DNA of 64,000 nt from Desulfobacteraceae bacterium (GTDB taxonomy: Bacteria; Desulfobacterota; Desulfobacteria; Desulfobacterales; Desulfobacteraceae): NCBI GenBank assembly GCA_016743945.1, contig JADGFI010000002.1, positions 80,923-144,922 on the forward strand. Direction: 5' to 3'. Under the pieces are notes generated by a model, which was not told where the DNA came from, did no database searches, and saw nothing but the letters and a program-made list of their open reading frames with translations. The first letter of the stretch is position 1. Each line of letters begins with the position of its first letter. The translations under genes and the position numbers were made by a program. Below are positions 55,944 through 62,721 of this stretch, piece after piece.

Positions 55944-56546
55944 TTATCCCTCATTGCTCATTGAACCGGTATTTCCATCATTGGAGAGCCGCATGGCAAG
56001 CTCAAGAAAAAATCCAGACAAATCTGAACGATTCACCTTGGCATCGTCCAGTTCATGGGCAGTCTGCTTCAGATTTTTTGAGGCATTGTCATACCTGGAT
56101 AATATTTCTTCGGATAATTGTTTTGACTGAGCGAGGATCAGATCCCTGAGTTCTGTGGATTTTTTTGCCAGATTTTCTTCCCCTTGAACTATTTTTTTAT
56201 TTAAAGATTCAACCCCTTGTTTTAATTCACCTTGGATTATCTTATGAGCGTCAACCCGGTCATTTGATTCATTTTTAATGCGTGCATTTATATCTTTTAT
56301 TTCTTGTTTGGTATAGATTTCCAGGGCATCAATACGCTTTAGCAATTCCTCTTTGAGTTCCCCGGCCTCCTGGGCAAGGCGATTCTCCATTGTGACAAAC
56401 CTCTTTTCATAATCCTTTGCCTGATTACCGAAAAGAATGTCACGGATCTTATCCATATTGCCGACTTCGCCTAGCTCATTGCCCACGGATTTTTTTTCAT
56501 TGCTGATGGACAATTCAGGGGTCTTCTCTTTGTTGGGTTTATCCAT
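55944..56546 (-). CDS. Coiled-coil cytoplasmic protein
   Basis: About 200 residues, no membrane segment. The centre (about 45-165) is a long coiled coil (RFVTMENRLAQEAGELKEEL, IKDINARIKNESND, SLNKKIVQGEENLAKKSTEL), framed by MDKIRDILFGNQ and a C-terminal SGFFLELAMRLSND. I have a loose memory of similar proteins beside OmpA-domain genes, unverified. The start at 56546 follows AAGGAG at 7 bp; an in-frame ATG 42 bp upstream lacks one. First gene of the GTPase/stator cluster, 36 bp before the OmpA-domain gene. Confidence 0.75.
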   Translation of the reverse strand: MDKPNKEKTPELSISNEKKSVGNELGEVGNMDKIRDILFGNQAKDYEKRFVTMENRLAQEAGELKEELLKRIDALEIYTKQEIKDINARIKNESNDRVDAHKIIQGELKQGVESLNKKIVQGEENLAKKSTELRDLILAQSKQLSEEILSRYDNASKNLKQTAHELDDAKVNRSDLSGFFLELAMRLSNDGNTGSMSNEG

Positions 56547-56766
56547 TGTCAATCTCCTTTTCAAAAATTTTGGGACACAGGGATTCAAATTAAGATAAAA
56601 TTTTAGTTTTTATAAAATCATGGTTTGAAATATCCATCTGAAATAATAAGTACACAAAATCCCTTTCTGGACGATATCAGTATTTTACGAGAAAGGAACA
56701 AAACGAAAAAAAAGAAAACCTTCCAAAATAGATATATCCTGACCAACCGATAAAATCAAATCATAA

Positions 56767-56822
56767 CCCCAAATTTAAATACACGATAAGCAGACAACTT
56801 AAATAATTTTTAAAATTTGGGG
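56767..56822. repeat. 10-bp perfect inverted repeat in the leader of the cluster
   Basis: CCCCAAATTT (56767-56776) and AAATTTGGGG (56813-56822) are separated by 36 bp of AT-rich DNA. It lies in the 397-bp gene-free stretch 56547-56943, upstream of the coiled-coil gene. No clear sigma-70 or sigma-54 promoter was found there. Confidence 0.6.
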
Positions 56823-56943
56823 AACTTATAGCAGAATTCTCCGACAGAACATCGGTATTCCATTCGCTGGGAATTGATTCACAAAGAAACTTAGGACCGC
56901 AGATGAAATCACGCTGGATAAAAGATCATTGGAGGGCTGATTT

Positions 56944-58272
56944 TTATGATTCCCAGGAAAATTTATAGGGCTTATCCAGAAGATGACGAATCAATTTCAG
57001 GGATGCTTCCGGTTTACCAGGTTTCATTAAAAATCCGTCAACCCCCATTTTCTGATAATTTTTTTTGTTAATTATTTCACTAAAGCCAGTACTGATAATA
57101 ACCGGGACATCCGGTCTGACCTGTTTGATTTCAATTGCCATTGCCAGACCTGTCATGTTCGGCATTGTCATATCACAAAGAACAATGTCAAAATCGCCCG
57201 GTCGGGATTTGAATCCTTTCAACGCATCAAGACTGCTGACAAAGGAGGTGACACGGTACCCGTAATCTTCAAAGACCTCTTGCTCAAACTCCACAATAAA
57301 CGGGTCATCGTCAACCAAAAGGATCGATTCACATCCATGGGAGTTTTTTTGCGCATCACCCGTGGAGGAAATGTTGTTAGAAGGAAGATAACACCTGGGA
57401 ATGTAGACCTGAAAAAAACTTCCCCTACCCGATGCACTGGTAAAGTAAATATCTCCGCCATAGCTTTTTACGATGCGGGAAATAACAGATAATCCGAGTC
57501 CAGTGCCCGTTTTTTTGGTTGTAAAATAGGGTTCAAACACTCTATTTATAATGGAGTCATCTATTCCTTCCCCCGTATCGGCAATGCACAAACAAATATA
57601 GGCACCCGGTTTCAAGGACACGTCTTGGGGACCATTTTCCATAATTTGGATTTCTTTTAACGCGATATCAAGTATCCCATCTTCATGCCTCATTGCATGG
57701 GCAGCATTGGTAATCAGGTTCATCGCAATTTGATAAATGTGGGTGGCGTCTACCATGACGGGTCCACAGTCATCATCAATGGCCCGGGTAATTTTAATGT
57801 TGGCCGGCAGGGTTGACCGGCTCAGTTTTATGACCTCCCTTATAATGGGCTGAATTTTCACAGGGGTGATCTCAAGTTCTGCCCGATGACTGAAACTAAG
57901 AATCTGCTTTACAAGTATGCTGGCCCTGTTTGCTCCTTTGAGGATGTTTTTGAGGGGCCTTTGAAGCGTAATGTCAGGGGCGGCCTTTTCTATCAATCTT
58001 TCAAGGTTCCCGATGATGGGATGAAGGATATTATTAAAATCATGGACAATACCGGTTGAAAGTTCACCAATGGCTTCCATTTTCTGTGTCTGTTGAAGCT
58101 GGTGTCTTAGTTCTTCATTTTCCTGTTCGAGGTGTGTCAAATATAAAAAAAAATCAAACCGTCCGGATTGATTTTCACGAAGAAAATCAAAATAATCAAA
58201 AAAGGAAGGAATTCCATTGGCTTTGGAATATTGAGCAGGCTCTTTATCTTCTGTTCTTGCTGGAGTTACCAA
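56944..58272 (-). CDS. Hybrid histidine kinase with C-terminal receiver
   Basis: 442-residue soluble kinase. After ~65 residues with FFDYFDFLRENQSGRFDFFLYL and a short coiled coil come HisKA with HDFNNILHPIIGN, HATPase_c ([26 protein letters not shown]) and a receiver (LVDDDPFIVEFEQ, DIVLCDMTMPNM, STGFSEI, KPGKPE). It lacks a clear sensor, so input may come through a partner. It resembles the kinase at 51556-53679. The start is TTG at 58272 after GGGGA; no ATG fits the frame. A consensus sigma-54 promoter lies 127 bp upstream. Confidence 0.87.
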   Translation of the reverse strand: MVTPARTEDKEPAQYSKANGIPSFFDYFDFLRENQSGRFDFFLYLTHLEQENEELRHQLQQTQKMEAIGELSTGIVHDFNNILHPIIGNLERLIEKAAPDITLQRPLKNILKGANRASILVKQILSFSHRAELEITPVKIQPIIREVIKLSRSTLPANIKITRAIDDDCGPVMVDATHIYQIAMNLITNAAHAMRHEDGILDIALKEIQIMENGPQDVSLKPGAYICLCIADTGEGIDDSIINRVFEPYFTTKKTGTGLGLSVISRIVKSYGGDIYFTSASGRGSFFQVYIPRCYLPSNNISSTGDAQKNSHGCESILLVDDDPFIVEFEQEVFEDYGYRVTSFVSSLDALKGFKSRPGDFDIVLCDMTMPNMTGLAMAIEIKQVRPDVPVIISTGFSEIINKKNYQKMGVDGFLMKPGKPEASLKLIRHLLDKPYKFSWES

Positions 58273-58305
58273 GATTTTTCCCCACGCATTTGTTCTAATT
58301 TAAAA

Positions 58306-58377
58306 TTAGCCAATGGATTGGTGTCTGCTAAAGTATTCAAAAAAATAACTCAAACTCTCAAAGTTTCGAAAATTCAT
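58306..58377 (-). CDS. Possible 23-codon leader ORF ahead of the hybrid kinase
   Basis: Starts MNFRNFESLSYFFEYFSRHQ, ends SIG-stop, 11 nt after the expected sigma-54 transcription start and 33 bp before the kinase start. The ribosome-binding site is poor. SYFFEYF...QS resembles SFFDYF...QS in the kinase N-terminus, so it may be a partial duplication or a translated leader. Confidence 0.25.
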   Translation of the reverse strand: MNFRNFESLSYFFEYFSRHQSIG

Positions 58378-58398
58378 ATTCCCACGATGATATAAAGG

Positions 58399-58414
58399 AG
58401 CAATGATTGTGCCA
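58399..58414 (-). promoter_or_regulatory. Sigma-54 promoter of the hybrid kinase gene
   Basis: Minus-strand TGGCACAATCATTGCT is nearly consensus TGGCACG-N4-TTGCW, with GG (58413-58412) and GC (58401-58400) 12 bp apart. Transcription would start near 58388 and read into the kinase at 58272. Confidence 0.85.
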
Positions 58415-58610
58415 GGAACCCTCGCCCAAAGCACAGCAGCATAACCGCTTGAATTTATGGAAAATAAAAATACACTTTCTGTCACCAAAAGCCTCGCACA
58501 CCCCAAACAAATGCACAAATTTATGGGCAATTATATATCAAAACCAAAATTAACCAGATAACAACTTGAATTTTAAAAATAATATTGGGTGCCTATAAAA
58601 AGAGACATTC

Positions 58611-58637
58611 TGCACATTTTTATGTGCAAGCTGTGCA
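58611..58637. promoter_or_regulatory. Enhancer-like palindrome site 1 (TGCACA-N6-TGTGCA)
   Basis: TGCACA (58611-58616) and TGTGCA (58623-58628), with a third half-site TGTGCA at 58632-58637. It resembles NtrC-type sites (TGCACC-N5-GGTGCA). It lies ~200 bp upstream of both flanking sigma-54 promoters. A lone TGCACA occurs at 58512-58517. Confidence 0.7.
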
Positions 58638-58712
58638 GAACATGACTCAATACTATCCAAAAGAAGACAAGAAACAGAAGAAGATCCCTCGTTCACCGTT
58701 TGCGATTTTCGT

Positions 58713-58730
58713 TGCACATGAAACTGTGCA
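58713..58730. promoter_or_regulatory. Enhancer-like palindrome site 2 (TGCACA-N6-TGTGCA)
   Basis: Same 18-bp palindrome as site 1 with a different spacer (TGAAAC). It is ~110 bp upstream of the -12 element of the peptide-gene promoter, a typical distance for an NtrC-family activator. The gene-free stretch 58273-58912 holds these sites, two sigma-54 promoters and one possible leader ORF. Confidence 0.7.
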
Positions 58731-58826
58731 TTTTCCAGGTATCATTTTCCCTCAACCCTCTCAAAGAGATGGAAATAATACTATTATTTCAAATAGTTAA
58801 AAAATATTTTTACATAAAACCCAATC

Positions 58827-58842
58827 TGGTCTCTCTCTTGCT
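58827..58842 (+). promoter_or_regulatory. Sigma-54 promoter of the 31-residue peptide gene
   Basis: TGGTCTCTCTCTTGCT has GG (58828-58829) and GC (58840-58841) 12 bp apart and an exact TTGCT; the -24 half is weaker than consensus. It is 71 bp before the peptide ATG. Confidence 0.65.
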
Positions 58843-58912
58843 AAATCAAAGGTTAACATGGTGAAAATTGTACCGTAAGGTTTAATCAAACAAGAGAATA
58901 AAGGAGAATATT

Positions 58913-59008
58913 ATGAAAAAATTATTGGTATCAGTATTTGTCGTTGGTGTTTTGGTTGCCGGATATGCAATGCCCGTATTGGCCTGTGGCGGCGGCGGTC
59001 CCTACTAA
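58913..59008 (+). CDS. 31-residue exported peptide
   Basis: The product starts MKKLLVSVFVVGVLVAGYAM and ends PVLACGGGGPY. A lysine pair, a 15-residue hydrophobic core and VLA before Cys25 make a signal peptide; cleavage there would release CGGGGPY, seven residues with one Cys. VLAC also partly fits a lipobox, so it may be lipid-modified. AAGGAG lies 8 bp before the ATG. The gene has a sigma-54-like promoter and its own terminator, so it forms a complete transcription unit. It precedes an oligopeptide-binding lipoprotein and a sensor kinase. I know no homolog. A signal function is inference. Confidence 0.7.
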   Translation: MKKLLVSVFVVGVLVAGYAMPVLACGGGGPY

Positions 59009-59052
59009 AATCTCTTTAAAGATAGGTGCAAGTGCATCAAATCAGATTCCAA

Positions 59053-59087
59053 AAAAAAGCACGGGACATCTTTTCCGTGCTTTTTTT
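59053..59087 (+). terminator. Terminator of the peptide gene
   Basis: AAAAAAGCACGG/CCGTGCTTTTTTT, a 12-bp stem ending in seven T, 45 bp after the peptide stop. Symmetric A/T ends would let it work on both strands. Confidence 0.92.
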
Positions 59088-59186
59088 AATGCAGATTAGC
59101 GGATAGTTTTTTTCAAAAATTTGCCTGCTTGCATATATACTTTTCCTATGGTAACTTTTTTCCTCTTTAATACTTAAGGAGGAAAA

Positions 59187-60830
59187 ATGAATCTATCAGC
59201 CCTGTCTTCTCTATTTTTTTCTATTTTTTTTTCTTTGAGTTTAATGTTCCTGTCCGGCTGTACAAACCAGGATGAAAAAGGAAGAACCATCCCATCCGGA
59301 ACGGTCCCCATCCAGGGAGGTGTTTATCGCGTCCCTTTACCAAGCAACCCTGCCACCCTTGATCCTGCCTACGTTCAGGATGAATACGGCGTCTCCCTGG
59401 TAAAACAACTCTTTGATGGTTTGGTTCGGTTTGACCCATATCTTTCTGTTTTGCCGGCCCTGGCTGAAACCTGGCAGGTTAAAGGAAATGGTACGGAATA
59501 CCGGTTTATCCTGAGGGAAAACGCCCGGTTTCATAACCTGGCCCCTGTCACCTCCGAGGATGTGATTTTTTCCATTACCCGGCTTTTACGGGCAGACCCT
59601 GCTCCTGCCGTGCTGCCCCATCTGCTTAAAATTGACGGTGCAAAGGAATACATGGAAGGCATTATAGAAATAGTTCCCGGGCTTAAGATTGAAAACAACA
59701 GGATTTTTACGGTCCGCCTCAATGAGTCCCATGTCCCCTTTCTAACAGCCCTGGGCATGTACCAGGCTGCCATTGTCCCCAAAAAAGAGGTCATCCAGAT
59801 GGGAAATGATTTTGCGAATCATCCCGTAGGAACCGGCCCCTTCAGGTTTATTTCATGGAAGTGGGATCAATCCATCCGCCTGGGCCGATTTGCTGATTAT
59901 TATGCCAAGCCAGCTTACATAGATGAAATTCACTATAAAATTTACCCAAAAGGCCAGGCGTCAAAGGAATTCTCAGATTTTCAACAGGGCAAGATTGAAG
60001 AGATGGCAGCCTACGGGGATGTCAAAGAAAAACTGGCTGATACCAAAGGACTTCAATGGTTTCACAGGCCTTCCTTGAGCCTCTTTTTTTACGGCATGAA
60101 CACAAAACACCCCAACCTTATAAATGCGGACCTTCGAAAAGCCCTTTCCATTTCCGTTGACCGCCATCAATTTGTCAACCAGGTGTATAAGGGCCAATTT
60201 GAAATTGCCAGAACCATTTTACCCCCCGGCATGCCAGGGTATACTCCCTTGAACCGGATGGAGGACAATAACCCGGACCTTGCCGAAAAACATTTAAGAA
60301 AGGCCTTTGCCAAGCCCATTGAAAATCTGCCTGAACTGGAAATTGTATCCGCCTTTAAAACCCCCAGGGTAGAACAGGAAATGGTCATGATCAAAGAATT
60401 CTGGTCCAAACTCGGATTAAAGATCCGAATTAAATATATTACGGATTGGGATAGATTTGAAGCCTATTTAAAATCAGACAAGGTTCAGATTTATCGATAT
60501 GCATGGTCCGCCGACATGCCCGATCCGGACAGTTTTTTATATTCTCTTTTTGCCTCTGAATCGCCTACCAATTTCATGAAATTTCAAAATGAGAATGTTG
60601 ACAAACTGCTGTTGACCGCGAGGGGAATCGTAGAACCGGTTGAACGGGCAAGAATGTACCAGGAAATCGAAGCCAGCGTAATGGCATCGGCTCCCCTTAT
60701 CCCGCTTTTTTATATGAGCGTGGACCGGGTGTATCAGCCCCATGTTAAATCCGTTAATGTAAGCGCTCTGGGAGCCCATACCATGCCCCTCAACCGAATT
60801 TGGCTGGACCGATCCCCAACGAGCAAGTAA
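59187..60830 (+). CDS. Oligopeptide/dipeptide-type solute-binding lipoprotein (SBP family 5)
   Basis: 547-residue periplasmic lipoprotein: hydrophobic signal then lipobox LSGC (Cys about residue 25). SBP_bac_5 fold: NPATLDPAYVQDEYGVSLVKQLFDGLVRFDP, YRFILRENARFHNLAPVTSEDVIFSITRLL, HPVGTGPFRFISWKWDQSIRLGRF and ADLRKALSISVDRHQFVNQVY. No permease or ATPase genes follow; a sensor kinase starts 20 bp downstream. This orphan arrangement suggests a sensory role, perhaps presenting a peptide to the kinase, although it could serve a transporter elsewhere. AAGGAGG precedes the ATG. Confidence 0.87.
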   Translation: MNLSALSSLFFSIFFSLSLMFLSGCTNQDEKGRTIPSGTVPIQGGVYRVPLPSNPATLDPAYVQDEYGVSLVKQLFDGLVRFDPYLSVLPALAETWQVKGNGTEYRFILRENARFHNLAPVTSEDVIFSITRLLRADPAPAVLPHLLKIDGAKEYMEGIIEIVPGLKIENNRIFTVRLNESHVPFLTALGMYQAAIVPKKEVIQMGNDFANHPVGTGPFRFISWKWDQSIRLGRFADYYAKPAYIDEIHYKIYPKGQASKEFSDFQQGKIEEMAAYGDVKEKLADTKGLQWFHRPSLSLFFYGMNTKHPNLINADLRKALSISVDRHQFVNQVYKGQFEIARTILPPGMPGYTPLNRMEDNNPDLAEKHLRKAFAKPIENLPELEIVSAFKTPRVEQEMVMIKEFWSKLGLKIRIKYITDWDRFEAYLKSDKVQIYRYAWSADMPDPDSFLYSLFASESPTNFMKFQNENVDKLLLTARGIVEPVERARMYQEIEASVMASAPLIPLFYMSVDRVYQPHVKSVNVSALGAHTMPLNRIWLDRSPTSK

Positions 60831-60849
60831 AACCATATAAAGGAGATGC

Positions 60850-62721
60850 GTGAGCCTGGCAAAAAGACAGAGGGCGTTGTCCCGCGGCAAGGAAAAAAAT
60901 TTAAAAAAATTCGGATTTGTATCCCTTCGCTATCGATTCATCCTCATCACCTCCCTCATGCTTCTCCTTTTGCTGACCACCCTTGCCCTGGTCCTGGGAA
61001 TCGTGCAAACCCGAACCATACGAAGCCGGATTGAAAGACAGGGACTGGCCATTGCAAAAAATCTTGCTGCCATATCCGTTGACCACCTGATTACCTATAA
61101 CTATGTTGCCCTGGAAAAACTGGTGAATCAGGCGGTAAACAATCCTGAAATTTTTTATGTCATTATCCATGACAAGGAAGGAAGGGTTGCCGGCTACAGC
61201 GGAAGACCCGATCTACAAAATACAGTCCTGACAGACGAGGTCAGCCTGAAGGCAATTGAGGCAAAACAGCCCTTTGTAACCGTCCCAACCGCTGAATCCG
61301 GCCATAACCCCGTGATGGATGTGGCGGTACCTGTCTACCTTTCCGGCTCCCAAGACCAATGGGGAACTGTCCGGGTCAGTTTATCCCTTGAGCTGATGCA
61401 CCAGCAAATCCGCCAGACCCTTTGGAGTATACTTATCCTGGGATCCCTGGCCCTTGCCATTGGGACCTTGATCGCAAACTGGGTTGCCCAGCGGGTCACA
61501 AGGCCCCTGGAAACATTGGTAAACGCAACCATTGAAGCGGCGCAGGGCAATTTCAAACAATCCATTTCCATTCACACCCGGGATGAAATAGAGATTCTGG
61601 CAACCAATTTTTCCTTTATGATCCAGGAAATTCTTGCCCAAAAACAACAATTGGAAAACCAGGTCAAAGAAATCCAGCAATTGCAGCAATATGCAGAAAA
61701 AATACTCGCCACAATGGGGGATGGCCTTTTGGCCGTTGATGTGGAGGGCATTGTTACGGCGATAAATCCGGCTGCCCATACCATTTTGGGTCTCCCCAAA
61801 AGCAAAATCGTTACGGGGTGTCATGTTTTGGCACTTTTCAGTCAAGAAATACCCTTTGCAGACTATATTCGACAATCCCTTGAAAAGCCTTCCACCCGGA
61901 ACCAGCAAGAAATCCATCTTCAGAGGGGAGACAAGACCCAGGTACTGCTGGCCGGCACAGGGATTCTTGAATCCGATCAAAAGAAACCCCGTCAGATCAT
62001 CTTTAACCTCAACGATATTACGGTCCTAAAAAAATTAGAGGCGCAAATTCGCCAGACCCAGCGGCTTGCAGATTTGGGAACTCTGGCTGCCGGCATGGCC
62101 CATGAAATAAGGAATCCCCTTTCTGCTATCAAAACCTATGTGGCGCTGCTGCCCAAAAAAATTGAGAAACCCGGTTTTCTGGAAAAATTTCAAAGAACAG
62201 TTCCCAGGGAAATCAACCGGCTGAACACCCTCATTGAAGAATTATTAGAGTTGTCACGGCCACCCAAATACAATTTCAAGCAAACAGATATACGCCCATT
62301 GCTGGGCCAGAGCATTGAATTATTGGAAGCCAATTTTATGGAGAGAGGCATCGACTGCCGATGGGAGGTTCCCAATGAACTGCCCAGGGTTATGGCAGAT
62401 TCAGATCAGCTTAAAAAAGTGTTTATAAATCTCATGCAGAACGGGGCCCAGGCGATGCCGGATGGGGGAAGGATCACCATTGGGGCTTCCTGGAAGGATC
62501 GATGGCTAACCCTGGATTTCCGGGACACAGGCCTCGGGTTTTCACCCGATCTGGCCCAAAATATTTTTACCCCCTTTTTTACCACCAAGGCCAAGGGGAC
62601 AGGACTGGGGCTTGCCATCACCCACAAGGTTATCTCGGAACATGGAGGACAGATTGAAGCAAAAAGCCAAGAAGGCCGGGGCAGTTGTTTTTCAATTCGC
62701 CTGCCGGGAATACAAGATTAA
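60850..62721 (+). CDS. Membrane sensor histidine kinase (HAMP-PAS-HisKA-HATPase)
   Basis: 623 residues. TM1 about 32-54 and TM2 about 190-212 frame a ~135-residue periplasmic sensor domain. HAMP follows (ITRPLETLVNATIEAAQGNF-like), then a coiled coil, a PAS domain (about 285-395, ILATMGDGLLAVDVEGIVTAINPA), HisKA with MAHEIRNPLSAIKTYV and HATPase_c (NLMQNGAQAM, DTGLGFS, GTGLGLAIT). The start is GTG at 60850 with AGGAG five bp ahead. No receiver: it should signal to a separate regulator, most likely the NtrC-type gene whose stop overlaps its own. Confidence 0.93.
   Translation: MSLAKRQRALSRGKEKNLKKFGFVSLRYRFILITSLMLLLLLTTLALVLGIVQTRTIRSRIERQGLAIAKNLAAISVDHLITYNYVALEKLVNQAVNNPEIFYVIIHDKEGRVAGYSGRPDLQNTVLTDEVSLKAIEAKQPFVTVPTAESGHNPVMDVAVPVYLSGSQDQWGTVRVSLSLELMHQQIRQTLWSILILGSLALAIGTLIANWVAQRVTRPLETLVNATIEAAQGNFKQSISIHTRDEIEILATNFSFMIQEILAQKQQLENQVKEIQQLQQYAEKILATMGDGLLAVDVEGIVTAINPAAHTILGLPKSKIVTGCHVLALFSQEIPFADYIRQSLEKPSTRNQQEIHLQRGDKTQVLLAGTGILESDQKKPRQIIFNLNDITVLKKLEAQIRQTQRLADLGTLAAGMAHEIRNPLSAIKTYVALLPKKIEKPGFLEKFQRTVPREINRLNTLIEELLELSRPPKYNFKQTDIRPLLGQSIELLEANFMERGIDCRWEVPNELPRVMADSDQLKKVFINLMQNGAQAMPDGGRITIGASWKDRWLTLDFRDTGLGFSPDLAQNIFTPFFTTKAKGTGLGLAITHKVISEHGGQIEAKSQEGRGSCFSIRLPGIQD

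Noticed and set aside
58585-58800. 71-codon plus-strand ORF in the peptide-gene upstream region
   Set aside because: It lies across both TGCACA-N6-TGTGCA sites, has no ribosome-binding site and no recognisable family; the DNA is better explained as regulatory.
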